Positions 1 through 8,174 of a stretch of DNA of 64,000 nt are shown here, one piece after another. Each line of letters starts with the position of its first letter. Position 1 is the stretch's first letter. Where the stretch lies: the NCBI RefSeq assembly GCF_014841215.1, contig NZ_JACYTR010000003.1:1-64000 (forward strand). The letters are read 5' to 3'. The stretch is from Pseudomarimonas arenosa. GTDB taxonomy: Bacteria > Pseudomonadota > Gammaproteobacteria > Xanthomonadales > Xanthomonadaceae. A program made the position numbers and the translations under genes. The notes beneath the pieces are model-generated. The model searched no databases. It worked only from the letters and a program-made list of their open reading frames with translations, and was not told the origin of the DNA.

Positions 1-360
1 AGGGCCGTGCCAGCGCCGAAAGATCGCGAACACTCTGTTATCTCAACACCATCGGTCGAAACTCTCGCCCCGCTTGGAATCGCCGGATCTTTCGGCGCGA
101 CCTCATGAAATATCCGGGTTAGCCGATTTTTCCCGTGCAGAGCCGCACGGCGGATCGACCTCCGTTTGGCTGCTCACCCTGCTTCAAGACGGTCAGCGGT
201 TTTCGCGCGTGGCGCAAGCCGTTGCCTTCGTCGGACTCAATCCCAGAATGCGGTAAGGCGGGCTTGTCGCTTAGTCGGCGAGACGGTATCTACGCTTGCT
301 CGACCTCGTTAGCTGCCGCATCAGTGATTTGGCATGTGGCAGTGAATGTCTCGTGCCGGA
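1..360. other. Non-coding left edge of window
   Basis: No convincing gene. The two short reading frames here have no recognisable family and overlap each other in different frames. The stretch lies downstream of the minus-strand EamA transporter and may also be the flank of a gene outside the window. Its only visible structure is the 13-base inverted repeat annotated separately at 13-98. Confidence 0.5.
13..98. repeat. 13-base perfect inverted repeat with 60-base spacer
   Basis: GCGCCGAAAGATC at 13-25 is exactly complementary to GATCTTTCGGCGC at 86-98. The spacer is too long for a normal factor-independent terminator and no T-run follows either arm. It could be the ends of a small non-autonomous element or a long-range RNA stem. 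No target-site duplication is evident. Confidence 0.5.
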
Positions 361-1278
361 CTATGTCGGCGGAACAACGGGTGTTGACCTGCGGCGGGCG
401 ATTCGCGCTTCGCGGTGTGCGATGTAGGCGGTGGAGAGGAAGATCACCGCGGCGCCGGTGAGGGTGAGGGTGTCGAGTGTTTCGTCAAACAGCCACCAGG
501 CCAGGGCGGCGACGATGGGGAGTTGGACGAAACTGAGCGGGGTGAGGGCCGAGGCTTCGGCGGCGCGCAGGGCGCGGGTCCAGAGCAGGTGCGCGGCGGT
601 GCCGAGCAGGCCGGCCATGCCGCCCCAGAACCAGCCCATGGGGGTGGGCCAGACCCACACAAACAGGGCCGGGACGAAGGATAGCGGTACCCAGATCAGG
701 GTCGTGTAGATGACGATGGCGTTGGCCGGCTCGGTGCGTGAGAGAATCTTGATGCTGATTGCCACTGCGGCGCTGGCCAGGGCTGCGCACAGCGCGACCA
801 AACTGCCAGAGGTGAAATCCGGGCTGCCTGGTCGCACGATGATCAACACGCCGACAAAGCCGATGAACACGGCGGTCCAGCGTCGCAGGCGTACTACTTC
901 GTGCAGCACCAACACGGCGCCGATGGTGATGAAGATGGGTGTTGAGTAGGAGATGGCCACTGCTTGGGCCAGGGGCAGGTGGGCGATGGCCCAGAACCCG
1001 CACAGCATCGAGACGATGCCGATCGAGCAGCGGACAAAGTACAGCGGCAGCTTGTCGGTCTTGAGTAGCGCAAGGCCGCCGCGCAAGAGCAGGGGCAGGG
1101 CGAACAACAGCCCGAACAGGTTGCGCAAGAACGCCACCTCGAAGGCGTGCATGTGATGCGAAGCAAATCGGATCGCCACCACCATCAGGGCGAACAGGGC
1201 GGCGCTGCCGATCATGTAGGCGCTGGCAAGTGCGGTAGCGCCGGATTCCTCTGCGCGCTGCCCGCCAGGCACGCTCAC
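361..1278 (-). CDS. EamA/DMT-family transporter
   Basis: A 305-residue inner-membrane protein of the drug/metabolite transporter superfamily, with about ten hydrophobic segments arranged as two EamA repeats, the usual size for the family. The first repeat contains SYSTPIFITIGAVLVLHE and the second ends with LWWLFDE-like and AAVIFLSTAYIAHRE segments; both resemble the conserved loops of RhaT/YdcZ-like exporters. The start overlaps the murB stop by four bases, so it is probably translated from the same mRNA. Substrate cannot be predicted from sequence. It is the last gene of the minus-strand run beginning with the aldehyde dehydrogenase. Confidence 0.85.
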   Translation of the reverse strand: MSVPGGQRAEESGATALASAYMIGSAALFALMVVAIRFASHHMHAFEVAFLRNLFGLLFALPLLLRGGLALLKTDKLPLYFVRCSIGIVSMLCGFWAIAHLPLAQAVAISYSTPIFITIGAVLVLHEVVRLRRWTAVFIGFVGVLIIVRPGSPDFTSGSLVALCAALASAAVAISIKILSRTEPANAIVIYTTLIWVPLSFVPALFVWVWPTPMGWFWGGMAGLLGTAAHLLWTRALRAAEASALTPLSFVQLPIVAALAWWLFDETLDTLTLTGAAVIFLSTAYIAHREARIARRRSTPVVPPT

Positions 1279-2309
1279 CAGGTTGCGCCGATCAGGCGTA
1301 CTTCGGGCTCGAGCCGCACACCGAAGCGTTGGTCGACAGTCTCGGCAACACGGCGGGCCAGGTTCAGCAGTTGCTCGCCGCTGGCTCGGCCATGATTGAC
1401 CAGCACCAGGGCATGCTGCTCGGCGATGCCGGCATCGCCTTCGCGAACCCCGCGCATGCCACTGCGTTCGATCAGCCAGGCAGCCGATAACTTGGTGTGG
1501 CCGTCGCTGGCCGCAAAGCGCGGAACATCGTGATGTTCGGCAGCGATGGCCTCGGCCTGAGCGACCGGCACTTCGGGGTTCTTGAAAAAGCTGCCGGCGT
1601 TGGGCAAGAGCATCGGGTTGGGTAGTTTGCGCACCCGGATTCGACTGATCACTTCAGCGGCATGCAGAGGTCGTGGCGCATCGACACCAAGCTGCGCCAG
1701 TTCCTCGCGTACGCCGGCATAGTCGAGCTTGAGTTCGCCCTGGTCGTGCAGGTCGAACGCCACACGGGTGACTATCCAGCGTCCCGGTTGCTGCTTGAAC
1801 AGGCTGTCGCGGTAGCTGAACTTGCATTGCTCGGCATTCAGGCGAATCTGTGTGTTGTGGTGACGATCAAAGGCATCGACCCAGGCCAGGGTCTGGGCGA
1901 GTTCGGCACCGTAGGCGCCGATATTCTGGATCGGCGCAGCACCGACCGAGCCTGGGATCAATGCCAGGTTTTCCAGGCCGTAGAGGCCGCGGCCGACACT
2001 CCAGCGGACCAGGTCATCCCAGCGCTCGCCGCCGGCCACCGAAACCCGAAAGCGGCTGCCTTCCTGCTCGATGATGTCGATGCCGGCGCTGCCCAGGCGC
2101 AGAATGACGCCGTCGTAGTCGCCGATGAACAGCAGATTGCTGCCTTCGCCGATCATCATCACCGGCTGTTGCTGCAGGTATGGCTGAGCCAGCAGTTCCG
2201 CCAGGCCAGCATCGCTGCGTACGTCGGCCAGCAGTGCAGCTCGGCTGGCGACCCGCAGCGTGTTCAGTGCTTCGAGGGGGGCATTCTCGCGCAGCAGATA
2301 GCCGCTCAT
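1275..2309 (-). CDS. murB: UDP-N-acetylmuramate dehydrogenase MurB
   Basis: Reduces UDP-GlcNAc-enolpyruvate to UDP-MurNAc with NADPH and bound FAD, the second committed step of cytoplasmic peptidoglycan precursor synthesis. At 344 residues it matches the type I (E. coli-like) form. Visible motifs are the FAD-binding GEGSNLLF and [17 protein letters not shown], the YRDS loop, the proton-donor serine region NAGSFFKNP and the C-terminal catalytic-glutamate region LEPEVRLIG. It overlaps pyrD by four bases and the downstream EamA gene by four, so the three are translationally coupled. Pairing with pyrD is context only; the pathways are unrelated. Confidence 0.97.
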   Translation of the reverse strand: MSGYLLRENAPLEALNTLRVASRAALLADVRSDAGLAELLAQPYLQQQPVMMIGEGSNLLFIGDYDGVILRLGSAGIDIIEQEGSRFRVSVAGGERWDDLVRWSVGRGLYGLENLALIPGSVGAAPIQNIGAYGAELAQTLAWVDAFDRHHNTQIRLNAEQCKFSYRDSLFKQQPGRWIVTRVAFDLHDQGELKLDYAGVREELAQLGVDAPRPLHAAEVISRIRVRKLPNPMLLPNAGSFFKNPEVPVAQAEAIAAEHHDVPRFAASDGHTKLSAAWLIERSGMRGVREGDAGIAEQHALVLVNHGRASGEQLLNLARRVAETVDQRFGVRLEPEVRLIGATW

Positions 2310-3346
2310 CCGGTGGAGCTGGGCGCCTCGCGTCGCCGTCTAATGGCATTGACCGCTTCGGCGACCAGGCCTGGCCCGCGATAGATCAGGCCGGTGTAGA
2401 GCTGCACCAGGCTGGCGCCAGCGGCGATCTTGCCTGCTGCTTCGGCCCCCGACATGACGCCGCCGACGCCGATGATCGGGATCTCCTTCGGCAGATGCGC
2501 ACGCAGCCTTCTTAACACATAGGTTGAGTGGCCATACAGGGGGCGGCCGGACAGGCCGCCCTCTTCAGTGGCATGTCGCTGGCCTTCGACCTGACTGCGG
2601 TCGATCGTGGTGTTGGTGGCGATCACGCCATCGATCTGCGCCTCGGTGAGTACCTTGGCGATGCTGTCGATCTCTTCATCGACCAGATCGGGTGCCAGCT
2701 TGATCAGCAGCGGCTTGCGCTGAGCATGGCGGGCGGCCAGCGATTCCTGCGCGTCACGCAGGCGCATCACCAGGCGACGCAGCGCATCTTCCTGCTGCAG
2801 GTCTCGAAGACCCTGTGTGTTCGGCGAAGAGATGTTGACCGTGATGTAGTCGGCCAGGGTGTAGACACGCTGCAGGCAGAACAGGTAGTCAGTGGCGGCG
2901 TTCTGCGAGCTGGTGTCCTTGTTCTTGCCAATGTTGATGCCCAGCACGCCCTTGTAGCTGGCCTTCTCGACGTTGCGCACCAGGGCATCGACGCCATGGT
3001 TGTTGAAGCCCATTCGATTGATGATTGCCTCGCTGTGGGCGAGGCGAAACATGCGCGGCAATGGGTTGCCCGGCTGTGGGCGCGGAGTGACGGTGCCTAC
3101 TTCGAGGAATCCGAAACCCAGGGCGCCCAGCGCATCGATATGTTCGGCATTCTTGTCCAAGCCTGCGGCCAGACCGACCGGATTGGGAAACTCGATACCG
3201 AAGGCCTTGGTCTTCAGCGGTTTGGGCTGATGCGCCAACAGCGGTCGCAGGCCCAGACGATAGGCGGTTTCCAAGCCAGAAAGGCCCACTTGGTGGGCCT
3301 TCTCGGGATTCAATGCGAACAGCAGCGGTCGCAGCAGGGAGTACAC
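2306..3346 (-). CDS. pyrD: Dihydroorotate dehydrogenase (quinone), class 2
   Basis: Oxidises dihydroorotate to orotate in pyrimidine synthesis, passing electrons through FMN to membrane quinone. The 346-residue length and the N-terminal amphipathic stretch [18 protein letters not shown] are typical of the membrane-associated class 2 enzyme. Motifs include [10 protein letters not shown], the catalytic-serine segment [22 protein letters not shown] and the FMN-phosphate site [11 protein letters not shown] followed by [11 protein letters not shown]. It begins 17 bases after the aldehyde dehydrogenase stop and overlaps murB, so it may belong to one transcript. Confidence 0.97.
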   Translation of the reverse strand: MYSLLRPLLFALNPEKAHQVGLSGLETAYRLGLRPLLAHQPKPLKTKAFGIEFPNPVGLAAGLDKNAEHIDALGALGFGFLEVGTVTPRPQPGNPLPRMFRLAHSEAIINRMGFNNHGVDALVRNVEKASYKGVLGINIGKNKDTSSQNAATDYLFCLQRVYTLADYITVNISSPNTQGLRDLQQEDALRRLVMRLRDAQESLAARHAQRKPLLIKLAPDLVDEEIDSIAKVLTEAQIDGVIATNTTIDRSQVEGQRHATEEGGLSGRPLYGHSTYVLRRLRAHLPKEIPIIGVGGVMSGAEAAGKIAAGASLVQLYTGLIYRGPGLVAEAVNAIRRRREAPSSTG

Positions 3347-3363
3347 GGCGCGAGTGGCTCCGC

Positions 3364-4896
3364 TTAGAACTCGAACTTGATGCCCTGGGCCAGCGGCAGC
3401 GCGTCGGAGTAGTTGATGGTATTGGTCTGACGGCGCATATAGGCCTTCCAGGCATCTGAGCCGGATTCGCGTCCGCCACCGGTTTCCTTCTCACCACCAA
3501 AGGCTCCACCGATCTCGGCGCCCGAAGTGCCGATGTTGACGTTGGCGATGCCGCAGTCGGAGCCGGCGGCGCAGAGGAACTGCTCGGCGTGTTTGAGGTT
3601 CAAGGTGAAGATGGCCGAGGAAAGGCCCTGCGGCACGGCGTTCTGCATCTCGATTGCCTCATCAAGGCTGTCGAACGGAATCACGTACAGAATGGGCGCA
3701 AAGGTTTCGGTCTGCACCGCATCACAGCTGTTGCTGACGCCGGTGATGATGGCCGGGGTGACGAAGTTGCCCGGACGTTCCAGCACGCTGCCGCCGGTCA
3801 ACAGCTTGCCGCCGGCGCTCTTGGCCGAGTCGATGGCGGTGAGGAAGCGCTCCACCGACGCGGCATCGGTCAGCGGACCCATCAGGGTGGCCGGATCGGT
3901 GGGGTCGCCGATCTTGGTTTCGACCTGCTTGTAGGCGGCCACCAGCTTGTCGACCACTTCATCGTGGCGTGAGCGATGCACGAACAAACGACGGGTGGTG
4001 GTGCAACGCTGACCGGCCGTGCCGACGGCGCCGAACACGATGGCAGGGATAGCCAGTTTCAGATCGGCGGTTTCGTCGACGATGATGGCGTTGTTGCCAC
4101 CGAGCTCCAGCAGCGAACGGCCCATGCGCTTGGCGACGCGCTCGCCGACCATGCGACCGACGCGGGTCGAGCCGGTGAAGCTGACCAGGGCCACACGATG
4201 GTCATCGACGAACTTCTGCGCCAGGCGATCGCCAGCGTCATTGAACAGGAAGAACAGGTCCGGGAAACCGGCCTTGGCCAGGGCTTCGTTGCAGACCTTC
4301 ATCGAAGCGATCGCGGTGAGCGGGGTCTTCGGTGAGGGCTTCCAGATCGAGATATTGCCGCAGACCGCAGCAATGAAGCTGTTCCAGGCCCATACCGCGA
4401 CCGGGAAGTTGAACGCGCTGATGATGCCGACCAGACCCAGCGGGTGCCACTGTTCGTACATGCGGTGGCCGGGGCGCTCGGAATGCATGGTCAGGCCGTA
4501 CAGCATGCGCGACTGGCCGACGGCGAAGTCGGCGATGTCGATCATTTCCTGCACTTCGCCATCACCCTCGGCCTTGATCTTGCCCATTTCCAGGCTGACC
4601 AGGGTGCCCAGGGCGTCTTTGTGCTTGCGCAGCGCTTCGCCGCACAGGCGAATGGCTTCACCGCGCTGCGGGGCCGGGGTGGTGCGCCAGATCTTGGCGG
4701 CGGCCTGAGCGCGGGTGATCAGGGTTTCGTAGTCGGCTTCACTGCTGGCCCAGACGCTGGCAATGGTCTCATTGCGGCTCGGATTGTTGGCGTGGATCTG
4801 CCCGGCATCCTGGGTGTTCGACCATTCACCTTGGCCAAGGTAGGTGCCAGAGTTGAGCTCGGACAAACCAAGCGAAGTGAGAAGCTGTTGCGACAT
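3364..4896 (-). CDS. ALDH7-family aldehyde dehydrogenase (probable alpha-aminoadipic semialdehyde dehydrogenase)
   Basis: A 510-residue NAD-dependent aldehyde dehydrogenase resembling the ALDH7A1/AmaB/PcD branch, which oxidises alpha-aminoadipic semialdehyde in lysine catabolism. Seen: the NAD-binding [11 protein letters not shown] region, [10 protein letters not shown], the general-base segment [11 protein letters not shown] and the nucleophile segment [13 protein letters not shown], with the catalytic Cys in QRC. The C-terminal [19 protein letters not shown] is characteristic of ALDH7. The start at 4896 is preferred over an upstream ATG at 4908 because GGAG lies six bases before it. Substrate is inferred from family resemblance; no other lysine-degradation gene is nearby. 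Confidence 0.85.
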   Translation of the reverse strand: MSQQLLTSLGLSELNSGTYLGQGEWSNTQDAGQIHANNPSRNETIASVWASSEADYETLITRAQAAAKIWRTTPAPQRGEAIRLCGEALRKHKDALGTLVSLEMGKIKAEGDGEVQEMIDIADFAVGQSRMLYGLTMHSERPGHRMYEQWHPLGLVGIISAFNFPVAVWAWNSFIAAVCGNISIWKPSPKTPLTAIASMKVCNEALAKAGFPDLFFLFNDAGDRLAQKFVDDHRVALVSFTGSTRVGRMVGERVAKRMGRSLLELGGNNAIIVDETADLKLAIPAIVFGAVGTAGQRCTTTRRLFVHRSRHDEVVDKLVAAYKQVETKIGDPTDPATLMGPLTDAASVERFLTAIDSAKSAGGKLLTGGSVLERPGNFVTPAIITGVSNSCDAVQTETFAPILYVIPFDSLDEAIEMQNAVPQGLSSAIFTLNLKHAEQFLCAAGSDCGIANVNIGTSGAEIGGAFGGEKETGGGRESGSDAWKAYMRRQTNTINYSDALPLAQGIKFEF

Positions 4897-5120
4897 CGGA
4901 AACTCCATGTGCCCCGAGTGTGACCGGGGTCAAGAAAAAAGACGTGAAAGTTTAGCAGAGGCGGGCGGCCGGGTCGCGGGCTTCGGGCCACTACGGACGC
5001 TGGGTTGAGGTGGGCTTCAGCTGAGCGTGGCGCGTTGTGCCTTGGGTCGAGCTGGGGTAGGGTCGGCGGGTTCCGGGGCGCCCGTATGCCTTGGACGCTT
5101 ACTCGAACCAGGATTTCTAC

Positions 5121-5603
5121 ATGCAAATTGCCTCCAAAACCGTCGCCAGCTTTCACTACACCTTGACCAACGACCAGGGCGACGTGGTCGATTCCTCCTC
5201 GGGCCGCGATCCGCTGGTTTATCTGCACGGCGCCGGCAATATCGTTGCTGGTCTGGAAAAGGCCATGGAAGGCCGTGCGGCCGGGGACAAGTTCGAAGTC
5301 GCCGTGCCGCCTGAGCAGGGCTATGGCCTGCGCGACGAACAGCTGGTTCAGCAGGTGCCGCGCGAGGCCTTTCAGGGGGTCGACACGATCGAAGTTGGCA
5401 TGCACTTTCAGGCCAGTGGGCCGCACGGCGTGGCTTCGGTGGAAGTCACCGAGGTGAACGAGCAGGTCGTGACGGTTGACGCCAATCACCCGCTGGCCGG
5501 CCAGACCCTGCACTTCGCGATTGAAGTGATGGATGTGCGGCAGGCGCAGCCGGAAGAGCTGGAACACGGCCATGTGCACGGCGCCGGCGGTCACCACCAC
5601 TAA
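5121..5603 (+). CDS. slyD: SlyD-type FKBP peptidyl-prolyl cis-trans isomerase
   Basis: A 160-residue cytoplasmic FKBP with the insert-in-flap chaperone domain, as in SlyD. It catalyses prolyl isomerisation and holds unfolded clients. FKBP elements at the N-terminus (VDSSSGRDPLVYLHGAG, GLEKAMEGRAAGDKFEVAV) surround the flap insert (about residues 70-125). The C-terminus ends in a short His-rich tail (HGHVHGAGGHHH) that can bind nickel or zinc. This is shorter than the Cys/His tail of E. coli SlyD and has no cysteines, so a hydrogenase nickel-delivery role is less certain. The ATG at 5121 is preceded by AGGA; an upstream in-frame TTG at 5091 has no comparable site. Confidence 0.92.
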   Translation: MQIASKTVASFHYTLTNDQGDVVDSSSGRDPLVYLHGAGNIVAGLEKAMEGRAAGDKFEVAVPPEQGYGLRDEQLVQQVPREAFQGVDTIEVGMHFQASGPHGVASVEVTEVNEQVVTVDANHPLAGQTLHFAIEVMDVRQAQPEELEHGHVHGAGGHHH

Positions 5604-5948
5604 CTTGGTGGGGGCAGTTCCGGGAGAAGCTGGGCTTTGTCGAGGCAGGCTTCGGTGAGCTCAGGCTGCGTGCAGCTGCAACATGGTGTGCAGCTGCAAC
5701 CGGGCCGGTCCAGCAACATCGAGTTTGGGCCTGATCTGGGCGTACAAGGCCTGAAAATTTCACGTGACCTGCACATATCATTCCACTTTCCGCCCGTCGA
5801 TCGCTTTTTTAAGCTCGATGTTCAAGAAAAATGCAGTGTTTTGCTGCATCTTGCGCTGAATAGGTTTAGCATCGAACTTCGACAGCGGTAGCCGGCCTGG
5901 GTGAGGCTCGAACCGGTCCGCGGTCAGTCCCCAAACGAGGAGAGGGAA
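5604..5948. other. Intergenic region upstream of AP2/H1-like gene
   Basis: 345 bases without a gene. It holds two copies of the 10-base palindrome TGCAGCTGCA (annotated separately). It then runs into an AT-rich segment (about 5755-5880) with a T-run at 5804-5811 and a weak hairpin ATGCAG...CTGCAT near 5830-5850. This AT-rich part probably contains the promoter of the downstream gene, but no -35/-10 pair is clear enough to call. Confidence 0.5.
5671..5698. promoter_or_regulatory. Tandem palindromes, possible operator pair
   Basis: TGCAGCTGCA occurs at 5671-5680 and again at 5689-5698, both times followed by AC. Each copy is a perfect palindrome and the centres are 18 bases apart. The arrangement is what a dimeric regulator binding two adjacent sites would need. 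No binding protein can be named from the sequence. Confidence 0.35.
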
Positions 5949-6575
5949 ATGGCCAGAAAGAAACCTACCGGTGCATCACGCGTTGATCGTCCAGCCAACG
6001 GTGCCGTTGGCTGGCTGATGCGAATCCGACGTGGCGACACCTTCGTACAGGAGTTTTTCTCCGATGCAGCCTACGGCGGCAAGCGCAAGTCGCAACTGGC
6101 GGCTCAGAAGCGCTACGGCGAGCTGTCGGAATCGCTGCCTGCTCCGAGCACCTCAGAAGGCACCATGAGCGTGCGCAATACCAGCGGAGTGGTGGGCGTG
6201 CGTTTGGCCCGCGAGGGTACCAATGCTGCTGGCGAGCCGCGCGAATCGTATGTCGCCAGCTGGCGTGAAGGTGGTCAGGACAAGACGGTACGCTTCTCCT
6301 GCAGTCTGTTCGGCAAGCGCAAGGCGTTTCAGCTGGCCTGTCTGGCCCGCGACAAGCGCTCCACCGATCGCGATGCGCTGCTGCAAGAGCTAGGTGGCGC
6401 CAAGGCCAAGGCGCCGAAGGCAGCCAAGAAGGCAGCTGCCAAGAAAGCGGCACCGGCCAAGAAGGCGGCACCGGCCAAGAAGGCGGCAAAAGCAGCCAAG
6501 CCTGCGAAGAAAGCGGCCAAGAAGGCCGCCAAGCCAGCGAAGAAGGCAGCCAAGAAGGCAGCTAAGAAGCGCTAA
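5949..6575 (+). CDS. AP2-domain DNA-binding protein with histone H1-like Lys/Ala tail
   Basis: A 208-residue basic protein in two parts. Residues about 18-60 (WLMRIRRG...AAYGGKRKSQLAAQKRY) and 75-137 (SVRNTSGVVGVRL...YVASWREGG...FGKRKAFQLACLARDK) resemble two AP2/ERF-like integrase-type DNA-binding folds. Residues about 150-208 are an almost pure KAAK/PAKK repeat like bacterial histone H1 homologues and AlgP. It probably binds DNA, perhaps as a nucleoid-associated protein; this is inference. The ATG at 5949 follows a strong AGGAGAGGG ribosome site, so the track's earlier in-frame start at 5901 is rejected. A classic terminator follows within 30 bases. Confidence 0.8.
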   Translation: MARKKPTGASRVDRPANGAVGWLMRIRRGDTFVQEFFSDAAYGGKRKSQLAAQKRYGELSESLPAPSTSEGTMSVRNTSGVVGVRLAREGTNAAGEPRESYVASWREGGQDKTVRFSCSLFGKRKAFQLACLARDKRSTDRDALLQELGGAKAKAPKAAKKAAAKKAAPAKKAAPAKKAAKAAKPAKKAAKKAAKPAKKAAKKAAKKR

Positions 6576-6600
6576 GCGAAGCAGCATTGCGGAAAAAGAA

Positions 6601-6629
6601 AGGCCAGGGCGACTGCCCTGGCCTTTTTT
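6601..6629 (+). terminator. Factor-independent terminator
   Basis: AGGCCAGGGC (6601-6610), a four-base loop GACT, then GCCCTGGCCT (6615-6624) form a perfect 10-base-pair GC-rich stem running into six T residues. It ends the AP2/H1-like gene, whose stop is 25 bases upstream. Confidence 0.9.
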
Positions 6630-6705
6630 CTTGTCTGGCCTTTGGCCTGCCCAAGGGGCGTCGATATCGGTGGCGCAGACGCTCAGCTGTTCTGCACGTG
6701 ACACG

Positions 6706-6734
6706 CGAAGGGGCGATGTCAGACCGCCCCTTCG
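6706..6734 (-). terminator. Hairpin downstream of NSS transporter gene
   Basis: CGAAGGGGCG (6706-6715) pairs perfectly with CGCCCCTTCG (6725-6734) across a nine-base loop. It lies 60 bases after the stop of the minus-strand transporter gene, in a convergent gap. There is no T-run in either direction, so it may act in mRNA 3'-end protection or Rho-dependent termination instead. Confidence 0.4.
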
Positions 6735-6794
6735 GAGGAAGTGCAACGAACCCGCGATCGGGCGCGGGGAAACCCGAGGGCGTGGTTCAGTCGA

Positions 6795-8159
6795 TTACGC
6801 CCAGCCCAGCTTGGTCATGATGCCGTGGCCCATGACAATCGCGATCAGAAGGGGGGCGACTACCCGCAACAGCCATTTCCACACAGTGATGACCAGTGCA
6901 GGCTCGCCTTCGACTTGGCTTCGCACAACACGATCGTTCAGCATCCAGCCCGTGAAGATGGCAATCAGCAAGCCGCCAAGCGGCAGTAGGAAGTCGTTGG
7001 CCAGCAGTTCGATGAAGTCCATGATGGCAAAGCCAAGGATGCGAACGTGCGACCAATGGTTCAGCGACAGCACGGAGGCCAGGCCGACAAACCAGGTGAA
7101 GATCGCCATCGAGGTGGCCGCCGCCTTGCGCGACATCTTGGTGCTCTCAACGATGAAGGCGGTAGCCGGTTCGAGCAGCGAGATCGAGCTGGTCCAGGCA
7201 GCAACCGACAGCAGGGCAAAGAAAATCAGGCCGAAGATGGCGCCCATCTGATTGAAAGCCGAGGGCAGGGAGGTGAAGATCAGGCCTGGTCCGCCGCCGG
7301 TCGGTGCCCCCAGGTACTGAATCACGATTGGAAAGATGGCCAGGCCAGCCAGAAGGGCCACGCCGGTGTCGGCCAGGGCCACGCTCACCGCCACGCGAGG
7401 AATCGACACGTTCTGCGGCAGATAAGCGCCATAGGTCATCATGGCGCACATGCCGAGGCTCAGGCTGAAGAACGCCTGGCCCATGGCACTGAGCACGACG
7501 TTTGCATTGATCTTCGAAAAGTCGGGTTGGAACAGAAAGGCTGCAGCCTCGCCGAGGTGACCGGTGGTGGCACCGTAGCCGGCCAGGATCAGCAGCATGA
7601 TGAACAGCGCGGGCATCAAAAACTTAACTGCGCGTTCCAGCCCCTTCTCCACGCCGAGGGCGACCACGCCAACCGTCAATACCATGAACACGGCATGCCA
7701 GAAAGTCAGCTCGGTCACGTTGCCCAGCAATTCGTTGAAGGTGGCGGCCGGATCTTCGATGCCGGCACCACCGAACAACTGCGCGGCATACAGAAAGGCG
7801 TAGTGCAGGGTCCAGCCGGCCACCACGCTGTAGAAGCTCAGGATCAGCACCCCGGCCACCATGCCTATCCAGCCGATACCGGCCCAGGCGCGGCTTCGAT
7901 TGCTCTCCTTCGCCAGCGTGATGATGGCGTTGACCGGGCTCTTGCGGCCTTCGCGGCCCATCATGATCTCGGCAATCAATACCGGCAGACCACACAAGGC
8001 AATGCAGCCCAGATACAGCAACACGAATGCGCCACCACCGTTATCTGAGGTCAGATAGGGAAAGCGCCAGATGTTCCCCAAACCCACTGCCGAGCCACTG
8101 GCGGCCAGGATGAAAGCAAGGCGCGAGGACCACATTCCATGTTGTGAGGTTGTTTGCAT
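6795..8159 (-). CDS. Sodium-dependent NSS-family transporter
   Basis: A 454-residue inner-membrane symporter of the neurotransmitter:sodium symporter (LeuT-fold) family, with about eleven to twelve membrane segments. The diagnostic first helix region reads AASGSAVGLGNIWRFPYL, containing the sodium- and substrate-contacting unwound segment, and the next segment begins NGGGAFVLLY. Bacterial members mostly carry amino acids such as leucine, tryptophan or tyrosine with sodium. The gene starts 15 bases after the APC permease stop on the same strand, so the two are probably co-transcribed and may give complementary amino-acid uptake. The exact substrate is unknown. Confidence 0.92.
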   Translation of the reverse strand: MQTTSQHGMWSSRLAFILAASGSAVGLGNIWRFPYLTSDNGGGAFVLLYLGCIALCGLPVLIAEIMMGREGRKSPVNAIITLAKESNRSRAWAGIGWIGMVAGVLILSFYSVVAGWTLHYAFLYAAQLFGGAGIEDPAATFNELLGNVTELTFWHAVFMVLTVGVVALGVEKGLERAVKFLMPALFIMLLILAGYGATTGHLGEAAAFLFQPDFSKINANVVLSAMGQAFFSLSLGMCAMMTYGAYLPQNVSIPRVAVSVALADTGVALLAGLAIFPIVIQYLGAPTGGGPGLIFTSLPSAFNQMGAIFGLIFFALLSVAAWTSSISLLEPATAFIVESTKMSRKAAATSMAIFTWFVGLASVLSLNHWSHVRILGFAIMDFIELLANDFLLPLGGLLIAIFTGWMLNDRVVRSQVEGEPALVITVWKWLLRVVAPLLIAIVMGHGIMTKLGWA

Positions 8160-8174
8160 TGTTGCTTGATTCCC

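Noticed and set aside
74-461. Two short overlapping ORFs at the window start
   Set aside because: They overlap in different frames, lack known domains, and one runs into the EamA gene on the opposite strand.
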